This document shows positions 25,368-39,323 of a DNA stretch of 64,000 bases, in pieces. The stretch's first letter is position 1. Each line of letters opens with the position of its first letter. The DNA lies in the NCBI GenBank assembly GCA_012295275.1, contig CM022672.1, forward strand, positions 1,104,943 to 1,168,942, read 5' to 3'. Made by a program: the position numbers and the translations under genes. The DNA comes from Chrysomallon squamiferum (Eukaryota > Mollusca > Gastropoda > Neomphalida > Peltospiridae). The notes beneath the pieces are model-generated. The model was not told the DNA's origin and ran no database searches. It was given only the letters and a program-made list of their open reading frames with translations.

Positions 25368-27241
25368 CTGCCATTCAAAGCTGTTATGTAAGAAAAAAAA
25401 AAAAAAAAAAAAAAAAAAATTTAAAATAAAAAACATTTATCACTCTTATCCTTTCAAAAACAAAGATAAACTATATATATAAAAAAAAAAATTAGGACAT
25501 TCACTTTACCTGAATTAAGCTGAGGTTGGGTTTCTTTATCAGGTTTGACAAGCAGCGACTAAGTGTATTCGTGAGCAGCTGGTTGGCAGATTTCCGAATC
25601 ATGTCATCAATTTCTGTATGGCTGAAATAAAAGTTAGTTATAATTACTGTTATTTTTAATGAAGATTAAGGTTTTACTTTATAGGATTTTTAACCAATAA
25701 GAACTTTTTAATTTCTTTTTTAAATTACAGCATTAATTTATAATAAGAAAGAGAAAAAAAGAGGGAGAGGTAGAGGAAAAATGAATAGTAAACAAGAAAA
25801 TTTGTTTTAGAGTATCATGTCAACTACAGCAATTCTAAAACCAAATTACCTTAAATGGAGATCAGCTGAGAATTTCAAACAAGCATTGATGTACTCCTTG
25901 ACCTCATTGAAAATACTTGGCACAAACTTTGAATATGGAAACTGACGTGGAAATGGGGCCTGGAATAGATAATTATAAACAGTAACTATATTTTAACATA
26001 TTGGATTAAGAATGAAAGTGGACATTTTGAATTATGAAAATGTTCATACTCCTTGTATAAGCTTCACCATAATACCAGTACCATCTCCAAAGCTTGTTTG
26101 GCTACAAATACATATCTAGCTCAATTTTTGTAATCATGAGAAATGATTGTGAATTTAAGTACTTCTTCAATGTGAAGTTCAGAAATATCTTCAGTATTGA
26201 GCAATATTACTAGTACTCAATAATGTACTTCTTGTAAAATAAAATATGTACATATATATTAAATCTGCTGCCATTGTTTTTTTCATTTGCCCTAACTCCT
26301 CAATAACTTGAATAAGATGAAGAGAAACCTTCTCATAAGCTTGTCAACAAATATGCACTGGTTGCAAGAAATAAATATTAATCAACTAGGAACAAAAAAT
26401 ATGTACATAAGACTTATCAAAGGTATAGTTTTTTAGAATCACCTCGTAAAGACTTTCGTCTGGACAAGGCATCTGTGAAGTGATTTCTACAAACTCTTGT
26501 TCACTCTCACAGTAAATGGGTGTGTAGTTGTCTTTCCGGAAGATATCATTAAAAACATCAACCCACTGTTCAGACAGAATCTCACTGTATCTGTCCCTGT
26601 AAACAAGAGATAAAAATGAATGAGAGAGTTTTGAATGTCACAGATTTACAGACAGGAAAAAAAATTATTAAAAATTTAAGGAAGAACAAGGATACTAAAG
26701 AGAAAGAGAAAATAGGATAAAAATACAGAGAAACAGAGAAAGCAAGAGAAAATGAAGGAGTGAGTGAAAACAGAAATAAATGTAGATAATATAAAAAAGT
26801 TAGGAAAAACAGCAGAAGTTCCTGCTGTGTAAATGATAATGCTTAACTGCAATACTGACCTCATTTCTAACAGAAGTTCCAGAAGTCTTCCTACACTGAA
26901 ACCATAGCCCTGAAAATATAAACAAGTTCAGGTCAAAAAATAATTTAAAAAAACATGGTTATGTCTACAGATGATGATCTTTTGTTGTGAATCAATAACA
27001 AAATAGTATCAAGTCAATTTCAGCTCCCAATATTGCATTTTCTCTTGATTTATTATAATATGAATTTATGTCTGTTATCAAAATCACTGACATTTTCATG
27101 GACACACTTTAGGAATCTTCAATATGTAATGTATGCTGATGATAAATGTATTTATTTAAAATGTCTGACATCTAAATTAATACCTATGTACTTGCAACAC
27201 TTAAAAAACTATTCCTTTTTTCATTTTATATCTATCTGTAA

Positions 27242-27331
<90 letters not shown>

Positions 27332-30300
27332 GTCCTTAAAAGAATTCAAAATTTTTACTCACCTTTAAGGTGTGGCAAAAGAGAACTATCAATTTTTTAA
27401 TCTCTAACATGAGACTGGCTACTTTACAAGATTTCTGAAACACAATAAGAATAATAATTACTGTATGATGTAAATGCCAAATTCATATGCAACGAGGAAA
27501 TTATATACATCTAGTTTTGTTAACAAACAGTTTTACATCTACTATCATAAACAAAGAAAAACATGTCACCCATCACACATCCACAAAGGCTTTTTATTTC
27601 ACATGTTTAACAAAGACTGTTGTTGTGCACAATCAGTAGAACATTTTAACATTTGCTTAGTGGAAATTTTGGAACAAAACTACAAATAAAGGCAATACAA
27701 AAAGATAAGAAAAATGAAACTACACATAAACTGATAGAGATGGATAGAACAAAATTAGAAACTTGGTCAAACATAATAAGAAATTCTTTCTTTACTTTTA
27801 AATAAAACGGAATAAATTTTAAATTAAAGATTCTAATGAGGATGAAATAATAAAAAATAAATAAATGAAATGAAAAAAACAAACTAAAACTATAAAAACA
27901 CAAAAACAACAACAATGAAAAACTAAGTATAAATTTAAATTTAAATATTCAGATATTTATCTAAATAGTAACCATGTAATTTATTTTTATATCTGAAACT
28001 TTACACAAAAATAAAAATAAAAATATATATACTTTTTTAAATGCAGCAGTTATTATTCTAGTCTCAAAAAACAAGCCTTAATTTGCATCAGCAATTATTA
28101 GAATTTAAATATGAATTTAACTGTATACCATTTATTTTATTTTGTAATCAATTATTTAAAACCAAATTTTATTTTTTAATTCTCTAAATATCCCACTAAA
28201 ATATTGTTATCAATGAAATGAATTGAATTAAAATTACAAAACTGACTACAGATTTATTCCTGGCAGAAGCTATTTATTATATTTAAATTTATTTTTATTA
28301 TTGTTATTATTGTTATTATTATTATTATTATTATTTGTTTTGTTTTATATTTTTTTTTTTTTCAAAATAAATAAATCAATAATGTTTTTATTTTATTTTT
28401 TATTTATAATAATAATAAATAACTGAATACATCAATAAATCATTAAAAAACTGAACCAAAAATTAAATAAAAATTTCAAATACAAGACAAGGGACATGCA
28501 TAATATAGAAATTAGAAATTTATATCATGCATATATTGAAAAAAGGCCTATTAGTTTATATCACATGCATTCTCGTAATACATATATATTAATATTCAAG
28601 CACAATGTAAATAAATGAGTTTTATTTACAGTAAATATAAAAAATCTGGCACTGTTGTACACAAAATCTACTTGTATAAATACTGCTTTATTATTAATTA
28701 TTACAATATCACATATAAACAGATTATAAAGATGTTGGCCTTAACTGGATACAATTTTTTTTTATGCCAGTCTTTAAAGCCAAAAGTCTGCTATAAGCAA
28801 CTGTCTGCTACATTAAGATATTCAAGGATAGAAATAATGAATCATTTTAACAAATGCCTAAAGTGAAGATAAATTTCTGAAAAACAACTGGTCTTAGACA
28901 TATTTAAACTGAAGGCACCAGTCTTTTTTTTTATTGTTAATATATTATTACATTGTTATTACAATTCTTTTTATTAGAGAGTACAAAATAATCAATGGAA
29001 CTGTTTTTAAAATGTTGTGAGTTTGGAATGGTGACTAACAATTTAATTTTTACATGCCACCATGTGTAAGTATTTCATAGATTTTCCATTATGCCTTGGA
29101 AACCTAGAAAATACTTGACAGGAAAAGGTCAAAGGTTGAATCATGCCTTACTGAAATACCAAATGGACAAAACAGAATTATCAGTCAGCTAAATGTAATG
29201 AATGCTGTATTTAAAATTGAAAAGACAATTATTTACAAGTGAAATAATCTGTTTCTTTTTCCCAGGTGACTGATCATAAATGTAAAAAATAAATAATTTA
29301 TTTCTTTAAACAAGAAATTGAAGAATTTTATATATTATCTAAAAACACCACCAAAGAACAGCAGTGAAATAATACATACAAATATAAATAATTATTAAAT
29401 GATATAGATTTTAGAGAACAGTGGTATGACAAACTGAGAAACCAAATGTGTACATTGTATGTATATGTGTCTCTTGTATTGATATATTTTATCTTATTCT
29501 AGCACAGCAAACCATTAATATAGAGAAATAATAAATGAATAACCATCACATGCTGTAATGTGGAAGAATCTAAAATGGTGAAACAGTTTTAGTCCAGATA
29601 CACTGTAAAAATAAGACTAATAGTAAATCAGAAAATATCTGTGATCAACAGAATAACAGAGATTATAAAATGATAGTACAAAACCTTTTAATATCATACT
29701 GCTATATACAAACTAAGATTTATTAAAAGAAAATTTTTAAACTGTATATATCTTTAAAAAGTAATATATTTATTGCAGTATTTTAATTGCATTGAAATAG
29801 TTAAAAAAAAAACATAAAAAAACACAACCAGTTTGGTGAATGGTTTTAAAGTTGACATGATGAATCCAAATTTTGACTGCAACATTTAAAAAATTAAATT
29901 TCATTCAGTATAAGTAATTTTACACGGCTTTTGAGTTTTATTTACAACAACAGTAATAATACTAATACTATATTAATAAAAGAAAAAATATTTTCTTGTA
30001 AAAGGTTACATATGTTCATATTTTAAAATCTGAATTGTTTACTTCATAAAATTTCATTTTGCTAATATACCATTGTTCCATAATTTATGAAATCATTAAA
30101 TTTTGCTGAGAAGTTACACACACACACATTTTCTGATTTACAGTGTATGTGTATAATATGATATTGATACAAAGGTGGATAATAATAAAAAAAAATATTG
30201 TTAATAAGATTATAAAAGATTAAAATACAAAGGTTTCAAGCTGGTAGTACTACCTGTGCATTCCAAGGTGTTTGGTTGGCAAGTTTTGTCTGTGCGACAG

Positions 30301-33300
30301 AAACATTCAAAATTTCATACAACATAGATCTAGCACAAAATATATTAAGAATACCCTCAATACTTCTTGTTTACTGAATATGATGCTCTTTTCCTTGAAA
30401 TCCAAGACAAAATTAAGTATTATAAAAAAAAAAAATCTGATTCTGAAAAAGTTTCTTCTAATAACCAGTACTACAGTATTCTAATCTGTATATTTAATAC
30501 TGGTATTGATTAATAGATGCTCACACTAGCTGTATTACAAATTTGCTAAATTATTATTATTATTGAAATTGTAATTTTGACTAAAGATTTGTAAGATAAG
30601 AAAGTAAAAGTGATAACTGAAACTACAATAATTTCATACCTATTACATTAAGGAGAAAAAGAAAAAGTGCTTCTTTTTGTGTGTGATAAATAATATATAC
30701 ATATAATATATACTTAATAAAAATAGGATTGAAAGTAGAATATATAATATGAATGTTAGAAAAAAAATGTTAGAAATTAACACATTTTAGTTATTACATT
30801 ATGACAGGAAGACAGAAATAATAAAAATAATTCATGGACAATGATTAAATATATCTGGCCTTATTTGACTAGTTTATAATACTTTCTCATAAAAAAAAAG
30901 CTAACTTACAAATGATTCATCCTTGACAAAATAAATTTAAAAAATATATATATATATATATAAAATAAATATAGTTTACTTTTAAAAGAAAAGATACGCT
31001 GTCAGTTTATAATTACAAATGATTAAATGAACACATGAAACTACATCTTCAAATACCCACCCCAAAAAAAGAAAAAAAAAAAAGAAAAAGAAGAAACTGG
31101 TAAATAGTTGTACTTAAATTAATTCATCTTTAAAAGAAAAAAATTGATTAAAAGGTTTGTTATTGTAACTGACAGAAGTGTGATGTAGCTCAGTGCCGAA
31201 GAGCTGGCTGCTTACAGATCGATTCTTCTTAAGGGCATGGCACACATGTGAATATATCCTATTCTAGCAATGGCACTTAACTTGTTTATCCTCTACATGG
31301 TGTGTGTATTCCTATTTACGGGAATCTGTTTATGAAAGGTCCCTCACTGTTAGTGTCAGTTAAATGAATTTGTTTTAAAATATAACACCAAGTAATTATG
31401 ATAATGAGTCCAGAAAATTGTAAAACAAATTGTGTATCTTGTTTATAACAGTTCAAAATAAAAACAAAAATAACAAAGCCATAATTCTAACAGAATGACA
31501 TAAAAATAAGTTTAAAGCAAAACTGCACTGACTGATTTGTTGGAAGCAATTTTAAGAGGCAATTTGTAGACAGTTTCCAAAATATAAGCAAAATACCGTG
31601 TCATAGTTAAAAAAATTCCACACTTTTAATAAATAAAAAGAAAAGCATTGTCAAATATTATTTTTTTTAATAAATTTTAAATTCTGCAAAAATTCTAAAA
31701 AAAAAAAAAAAAATTAAAAAAATGTAAAATTTATTTATGATTTTTATTATTAACAAAAACAAGTTTAACAAATTTATCAGTTGTTTATGAATAAATGACC
31801 TAAATATATTTTATCTATTTCACACTGTAAAATTTTTACTTCAACCTTTGCTAATAATAAATATGATGATAGTAAAACATGTAAAACAAGCATTAAGGTT
31901 GATATTTTCCCTTATTATGTGATATTACTTAGTACAGAGAAAGGTGTTTAAAAAAAAAAAAAAAGCATAAAAAACGATTTAAAAAAACCCTTTAGAAATT
32001 AGAGTTTTTTAAAAGAAAAAAAGAAATACAAAGCAAAAATGTAAAACAAGATAAATAATTCATCATGGGCTTGTCACATTCAAACTTTATTATTAATAAA
32101 GGTTGGTATCAATATCTAATAAATCATTTTTTAAATAGCACCTAGAACGAATACAACATATATTTAGGCCATCTGTTCAAGATCACCTTTAACATAAACA
32201 ACTAGAAGGTAGCATTTCACAACAGAATTACTTAACATTTACATATTCATCTTAAACAGAAGTGGAGACTTACAGAAGTTGAACGTAAGGTTGCTACTAT
32301 TTTCTCTACAGCTTTCTCCCACAGTTCATCCATGTACGCTCTGTTGACTAGTCCCTGGGATGTGTGAAGTATGTGATCTTCTACAACAAAGAAACTGCAG
32401 GAAGAAAAAAACAACATTTCTTTTACTCTCACAATAACTATTCAAAATATTTGGACTTATAAGGGACCAAAAAAAAAAAAAAAGAAGTAAGAAAACGTTT
32501 TCTTCAAACTACATTATAAAATGTAATGGTATATATAACCTACACAAGTAATGATCTGCACAAAAAGGCCTGTATCTACAGCCATGAATAAACTGTAATT
32601 AATGTAAATTATAATTAGACTGAAAGAACAGATTCCAATTCACTTGCATTTCTAACTTATAATGCTATATACAGCTGTAATAATTAACAACACAAACCCT
32701 TATTCATTATTAACAGTATTGTTTTCATAGTATGAAATAATAAAAATCTCACCCTACAATTTCTTGAAAATAACGTCTGTAGGCATTTGCACTTTCATGC
32801 TATAAAGAAAATAAGAAAACTTTGTGAATAATCGATACAAAACAAAATATAATTAAATAGTAGAGACTGTGACCTGCTTGAACAGTGAGGATACCTAACT
32901 GCTGATAATGTTTTTTTTTACATATGTTTAGCACCAGCATTGATTACTTTTGTCAGTTTGGATGTTTTGGTTTTGTTTGTTTTTTGACATTCTCTGATAA
33001 TTTTAACAATAAAAGAATGGTATGTCATTTAATTTTAATCAAATGTTTTTGCTTCTAATATGTATATTTTTTTAATACTGCTAAAACAAAACAAAAACAA
33101 AATGATCACCTGTCATCTTTAAAAAGCAATAATTTGTAGTTTCTTAATGGACTTTTTGTGGGAATGTGTCACTTATATGAAATGAAAAAAACATGGATGG
33201 TCATAGTTCTGTTGATGATAAATTAAAATATAAAACAGCCATAATAAATCTATACATCAATAGAAAATAATATTAATTTGAAGAACAAATCTCATTTTAC

Positions 33301-36257
33301 TTACCATTCCTGGAGGTGGTTGAAGAGATAATCTTGCTTGCTTCCACCTTTGTTGGCGATAATAACCTTCAAACTTTTCTTTATCACCCTAGATTATTAA
33401 ATAATTAAACAATCAATATTAACAATAATATTTTCAGATATGGAATCTTTTAACATTATGGTCAATATAAAGATAATAATGCCAACCAATAAGAATGTTT
33501 TTATATATATATACACATACATATATATACATACATATACACGAACATATATTCTGTAAAATTAATATGTAAATTTATACTGTATGCTTAGAACAAAGTT
33601 GTGAATCTACTGAACTTTCTTCTCTTGATATCATAATTTGTGAGTTATGTTTGTACAACTGACTCACCAGAACTGAATAAATATGCAAACACCGATAAAC
33701 TGGAGAGAAATCAACCATGTCTTGGGCACTCAGTTCCTGCAAAATAATTTATATTTATTGTTTGATTAGCCTGAAAAAATTATATATTGTAATGAAAACA
33801 TTTCAAGCAAATCAGTTACATTTCTAAAACATGTGTTAGATACAGGAAAATAAATGTAAATTTTACTTTACCTCTTCACCTTCAAAGGAATCATTCCTAA
33901 TCACTTCCGCGACATACTCCACTTCCCCAGTGAAAGGATTTGGAGGGGGTGGGGCTCTCCGCTTCTTGGACTTTAGTGTAGCTAATGATGGATCAAGATT
34001 ATTCTGTTCTGCTGCCTGCAACAAATAAAACAAGATAATCCTCAAAATCTAAATCAGTCAGTTCTGTCACTGTGTAGGAAAATACAATCACCAGTCATGA
34101 CCTATTGGTCGATTAATTAGTATTAACGACAAAAAAATTACAGCAAATGGTCCTCAGAAATCTCTAAATAAATTAAACTTGACAGCTTACATAGACTGAA
34201 GCTTTCACTGATTTTTCTTTTTTAAATTAAATAATAAATTCTAGATTCACATAATAAACTGCACACTAAATAATTTTAATTTAAAAATTTATTAAAAAAT
34301 AAAGAGATGTAGAAAATAAGTTAAAAACAACTTAACAAGACAAAGATAAAATGACTTCCAGAGATCAGATCTGAACATGATCTTTAAAATCAAACACTCT
34401 TACATGTTTCATAGCAAGTTCTCCAATCTTAGTTGAATGTTTTCGAATGCTTTCTAGAAAATCTTTCAACTCGATCATGGAAGCCTCTTTAATTTGTTCT
34501 CGCAGTTTTGGGATTGCCTCAGACATAGTTTCTGAAAACCAGTGACTCATTACTCTTGGCAAATATGTGTGTTCCAACTGTTCTAATGTTTTCAGGGCTG
34601 GGTAATATCTGAAATAGAAACAATTAATTGGAAAACACCAAGCAAGCACAAGCTGAATGATTAAGTGTCTTTAAGTCTGGGTAATATATTAAACATAAAG
34701 GAATTTTTGTAATTCAGAGTATTAGCAGGTTTAAGGATGTCATATAATTAATCATGTCTTTTAGGCTTGACAGTATGTAAACATTTTAATTCAGAATACA
34801 GACCATTAACTTATTTTGTTCAATTTACCTGCATCTATATGTAACAATTACCTTTTGCTTTTCATTTGTTCTTGCAATTTGCCATACATCTCTAGAACTA
34901 AAACAGAAAAACATATATATTTTAAGACACGTCTAACTTAATTTGAAATTATAAAATATATCCCAAGGTTCTAAATAATAATAAAAATGAATAGCTATTT
35001 TCTCTATTTAATATGTCCAATAAAAAGTGATATTTTTACATTTGCATACTAGTGATTTCTCAAATAATACAGACAAAAATATTAATAACAAATAATAACT
35101 AAAATAAAAAAAATATGTTATTTCAGAAAAGGAAACAATTATGGAGATATTTATTTTTCAAACAGTAATTTACTTTAAAATTTACTATTTACCTGGTAAA
35201 CAAAGTGACAAATTCTCTATTGCAGCAGTGATATTCTTCTGGATTTTGCGAAACTTGACAAGACAATCTCCTTTGACCAGCAAAGGATAACAGGATGACT
35301 GAAGTTCTCTGTCAACACTACTGATTTCATCCTAAACAATTAAATAATCAGAATACAAATTTAATGATTCTTAACGTGTGCGTAACTGTTACAAAATTTA
35401 TTCTATTAGCAGTTTTTGCAACTTTCTGTTCCATAATCTTGAAAAAAAGGAAAAAAAGAAATCAGAATACATAACACTAGTATAGTAGCAATAAAGTCGT
35501 AATGAAGTACTACACTAATAGTAATATAATATAATATTATAACTGATGGTTACAAAGTAAAACTGAAACTATAATTTTCTTAACTGCAACATACATATTA
35601 ACAGCTGAGCATTTTAAATATTTATTTTATTTTGTCTCTAAATAAAAAGAAAAAAGAAAGAAAGAAAACAAATAAAAAGGAAAAACACAATATCAGGTTA
35701 TATTTTATATTAGTTACTTTGAGTTCTGCAGCATCACCACTGACTTGTTGTAATTCACGAATCGAGTCAATGAATCCCTGGTAGTGATAGTTACACATAC
35801 GTTCAATCTCTCTGTCATGACTTTTAATTCGTTCATTCAACCGTTGCTGAAATTTTTCCAATGCATCACCATCGTAAACAGCTCTGTAAAAAAATGATCA
35901 TAATGTGATAAATTACATAAATATGATACATTCCTCTAACAGTGAGAATATCAGAGAACTTGATACACTCTGAAATTTCAGCATTAGGATGAATATTCTT
36001 TTTATTTTATTTATTTGTAAGTTCCATCCCATGTACTGCATTGAAAACATATAATAAAATTAATGTACTAGCAAAGAACAATGGCTTTGGTAAGTAGTCT
36101 GTTATAAAATATTTAGAGACAAACTTGCTTTTATTACATTTTTCATGATGAAACAACTTTATATGTCTACACTGGTCATGCAATAACCAAAACAAAAATT
36201 GGTTCCACATCTCTTAGCTCACTATTATCATATCCTGTTATTTTTCTTATTAATTAT

Positions 36258-36299
<42 letters not shown>

Positions 36300-36301
36300 T
36301 A

Positions 36302-36350
<49 letters not shown>

Positions 36351-37292
36351 AAAAGATTTGTTGAGAAACAACAGAAAGATTATATATTTTTAAAATATTT
36401 TATAAAGCATGAAAGATTTCTGCAATCCAAATACATTACTGATTTCTTTCAGTGATATCAAACAATTAATAACTGCTTACATTAAAAACATTATGCAAAT
36501 TAAAATGACAATTCTTGAATAACATCAAACTGTCCCTTTTAAATTTTTATTGTTTTGTTAAATACATACACACAAACACACACACACACATATATATATA
36601 CTTAAAATGTTTTGTTTTTTTAATGTCAACTGTGTCTTCACAGAGTAGTGATCACTGCTAGTTTCAAAAAATAAGTTATAATAACAATGTTCCCTAATAT
36701 TAATCTAAATGATTATGTCATATGTGTGCATACATTACACTGCCAACGGACTGAAAAATATAATGAAACTTTTAATTAAACAATTTCTTGATGAAGAGTC
36801 TATCAGTGATTTAATACTTTGTATTTTACTTCAATACATGAACAATACTGTCAGCTGTCAGTGTCACTCAGCTCACTGTGTCAGATCTTGTGGCATATTA
36901 TCATTATGATGTTGGTTCTTATCTAAAGTTACCTTCGTTAAAAAAATTGTGGATTTCTAAGGTCGTCATACTTTGCATTCAATCTTAAATTAATAACAAT
37001 AATATCATATTTATAACAGTTTAATTAAAGTAACACTATTACTATTACTTGTATTAGGTTTCAAAATCCTGAGTTTGCAGTTTCAGGAAGTGACTTTTAC
37101 AAGTTTTAGGAAATCAACATGTTTCTACCTCAACGTTGTAGCCAATGGACCTTCCGACGTTTCTATTTCGGTAATCAAGTGATCATGGTGTGCATCTACT
37201 GCTTCCTGTCTCATAGAATAAATGGACTGCACTGTAACTTTCTGAGGCTTCCAAGAAGAAATCTGCTTATGGGGTGTAGCTTCCGCCATCAT
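19481..37292 (-). CDS. EXOC6: Exocyst complex component 6 (Sec15), 23 coding exons, complete
   Basis: Sec15 is an exocyst subunit that binds the Rab on secretory vesicles (Sec4, Rab11) and helps tether them to the plasma membrane. Coding exons: 37292-37129, 35883-35718, 35331-35193, 34897-34852, 34608-34404, 34015-33872, 33736-33668, 33388-33305, 32799-32753, 32394-32274, 27434-27363, 26909-26860, 26596-26443, 25959-25850, 25621-25510, 25074-24995, 24727-24673, 24176-24104, 23281-23175, 21192-21051, 20892-20819, 20273-20161, 19619-19481. All junctions are GT-AG and in phase; the sum is 2466 nt (821 aa), close to human EXOC6 (about 800). Colinear landmarks: IERMCNYHYQGF, LKDFLESIRKHSTKIGE, MVDFSPVYRCLHIYSVL, FFVVEDHILHTSQGLVNRAY, TEIDDMIRKSANQLL, TACMSACQHIA, QQFNLDLIQCE, WDWSVYLADYG, and a terminal KKNERDKKRLVETVLKQL. 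Start is either of two tandem ATGs (37292 or 37289); the second gives MAEA. Vertebrates have two paralogues, so the exact orthology (EXOC6 or EXOC6B) is not settled; a single invertebrate Sec15 is likely. Confidence 0.96.
21950..22180. repeat. EXOC6: (CA)n and A-rich/(AAAT)n compound tract in an EXOC6 intron
   Basis: Two CA stretches at about 21954-22000 are followed by an A-rich region at 22090-22180 with (AAAT)n units. It lies between coding exons 19 and 20 and explains the long Phe/Ile/Tyr frames on the minus strand. Confidence 0.8.
24185..24252. repeat. EXOC6: (AAT)n microsatellite abutting the EXOC6 exon 18 acceptor
   Basis: About 22 AAT units end only a few bases before the acceptor TGTACAG at 24183-24177 of the exon beginning at 24176. 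On the transcript strand this is (ATT)n in the place of the polypyrimidine tract. Confidence 0.9.
25318..25421. repeat. EXOC6: (AAT)n and poly-A tracts in an EXOC6 intron
   Basis: An (AAT)n run at 25318-25364 is followed by a poly-A run at 25393-25420. Both lie between coding exons 15 and 16. Confidence 0.8.
27246..27328. repeat. EXOC6: (AG)n tract, 83 bp, just inside an EXOC6 intron
   Basis: An uninterrupted (AG) run starts 34 bases downstream of the exon 11 donor (GT at 27362-27361). On the transcript strand it is (CU)n, the kind of sequence bound by PTB-type splicing repressors. Confidence 0.95.
27435..32273 (-). other. EXOC6: Largest EXOC6 intron (4.8 kb)
   Basis: This lies between coding exons 10 and 11. 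It is AT-rich with a (TTA)n tract near 28312-28335, a (TA)n tract near 30946-30962 and a SINE-like tRNA head at 31.18 kb. I found no additional exon here; the protein is continuous across it when compared with human EXOC6. Confidence 0.75.
31178..31232 (+). mobile_element. tRNA-derived SINE head (pol III A and B boxes)
   Basis: TAGCTCAGTGCC at 31186-31197 fits the A box and GATCGATTC at 31217-31225 fits the B box (GWTCRANNC), 31 bases apart as in tRNA genes. It does not fold into a convincing complete tRNA, so a SINE fragment is preferred. Its 3' boundary is not visible. Confidence 0.4.
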
Positions 37293-37460
37293 CCCATTTT
37301 TAACGCATGCGCACGGCGGAAGTACAGACCTTTCGTTTGCCGACTTTGTTTTAGAGTTAAGTCCCTTCGGAAAAACCGATATCGCGAAAGTTTACTTTAG
37401 GTCTGGGAAGTTCGGCAAACACGGATGTCATTTGACATTTGTTATTGATAAACGATAATG
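37287..37460. promoter_or_regulatory. Bidirectional EXOC6/OLAH promoter
   Basis: The EXOC6 start (37292, minus) and a candidate non-coding first exon of OLAH (plus, ending at the donor AATG|GTAAAC after 37460) face away from each other within 170 bases. The interval is much richer in CpG than its surroundings. It contains an NRF1-like ACGCATGCGCA (37303-37313) and an ETS/GABP site GCGGAAGT (37316-37323). A second GGCGGAAG overlaps the EXOC6 ATGATGGCGG start, which also resembles YY1/TISU. No TATA box is seen. The OLAH first exon would be untranslated because its frames carry stops before the junction. Confidence 0.6.
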
Positions 37461-38364
37461 GTAAACTTGTAGTTTTTATCTGGTCATTGAGAAACATAAA
37501 TTACATATATTTATGCTACCGTTGTCTTTATGTTTGCAAGAATAACTTAAAAAGAGCCATATGATTAATTAATCGTAATCATTATCATACTCAGATACTG
37601 ATAATGAATCTATAAATGATATATTATAATTATTATATAATTATATATAGTGCAGTATAATGAGTATTACTATAGTGAAACTGCTTTTATTAGTATTAGT
37701 CTGTGTAGCCAGTGTCGTGTCAAAAATATTTACAAATTACAGATAATCCTCCTCAGCAGAGGTTTTCATTATTTAGATAATATATATATATATATTATAT
37801 ATATACTTTCACATTAATTCAGTTTGTCAATCAACTAGTTTTTCTTTCTTAATCTCATTCATTGTTACAACGCTGACCAGCATTTGTTCACTATTTCAGA
37901 ATAATAGGGTACAATTGCTACTCAACTTACTCTCTTCCCTTGTACAACAGTCTGTTATTACAAATTTTGTATTAATGCTGAATTATACTGACAACTAAAT
38001 ATTGGATATTTGATAGTTGATACACTGGAGCTTAATTTTAATAACTAGTCATTATTGTTTGGTGATAAATGTTTATATATTGAAAATAAAATATTTGAAT
38101 TTTGTTTCAAATTTTTAAATATTAAGTAAACTTAACAGTTACTTTGTAACTTTTCTGACTTTACTATAATTAAGGCAGATGTTTTGATACATATATTATG
38201 AAACTTTTATTTTGTTTCTGATACAATTTCTGTTTTTTATTATTATTATTATTTTTTTTAGATATATTGCAATGAAATTTTATTGTTTTATTAGATTCAC
38301 TAATTTCAGCTACTCTTTACAGATTTATATAACTTAACACTGTATTTTCAGCGACTTTAACAAG

Positions 38365-39289
38365 ATGCTGATGAACTGTCGCATTCCCCGCCCAGATGCG
38401 AGTTGCACACTTTTCTGTTTTCCCTGGGCTGGATCTGGTTCTAACTTTTATGCAGAATGGGGAAGAAATATCTCAGATAATCTAGAAGGTAACAAAATAA
38501 CAACAGCAGCAAAAACAAAATCCACCAATTAATAACAGTGGTAAACTTTAGATAGTAACTATTAAAACAGTAAAATATTAAATAAACCTGTTTATGGAGT
38601 GTGAACATTTGAAGACTGGATTCTTCTAGCTGAAGGACTTCATGGTAGCTTGGATCACGACATAGTAAAGGGTTGGTTACCTGTTGATTGCTAAGCATTG
38701 TATAGCTGAGGTACATACTTCAAGACTTTGTTAATTAATGCACTATATTTAATATAGTTTGGAAGGAACTGTTAAAAAATTAATTGGGAAATTTATATTT
38801 CATGTATGTCTAATATGTATAATTTAATACAATATCTGTTTTAGCAGTTTTGTGAATACACTGAAAATCAGAAATCTTCAGATCATTGGTTTTCAGATGA
38901 AAGTTGCTGAAGTTGTGATGTATTTTCAGTTGTAGGTATAACCCTACCTGGTCGAGAAGGTCGATCTGGAGAACCTTTTGTCTCTTCTGTTCAAACTATT
39001 GTTGATGAAATTTCATCCAATATTCATGAAAACTACAGTAAAAAACCGTATGCTTTTTGGGGTCACAGGTTTGTATACACTTTGGAGTATTAAGTCATCT
39101 GAGATCTATATCTTTTGTTATTTTTGTTTGTTTGTTACACCACTGATTGTTACTGTTGTTTATTTCATTGGTTTTTTTAATTATAAATTGGTTAATAATA
39201 AGATTCCATTTACAATTTTTAATTTTTTTTTTTTAATTTTTCTTTTTTTTATTGGGATTTATAAAATATTAATTTTTTTTTTTTATTAT

Positions 39290-39323
<34 letters not shown>

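Noticed and set aside
31178-31232. Functional tRNA gene
   Set aside because: A and B boxes are present but acceptor and anticodon stems do not pair convincingly; a SINE head fits better.
36261-36455. Cys/Val/Tyr/Ile frame
   Set aside because: Generated by (GT)n and (TA)n tracts in the first EXOC6 intron.
37119-37400. Plus-strand 93-codon frame MFLPQRCSQ...
   Set aside because: Antisense shadow of EXOC6 exon 1 and the promoter; it does not join OLAH exons in phase.
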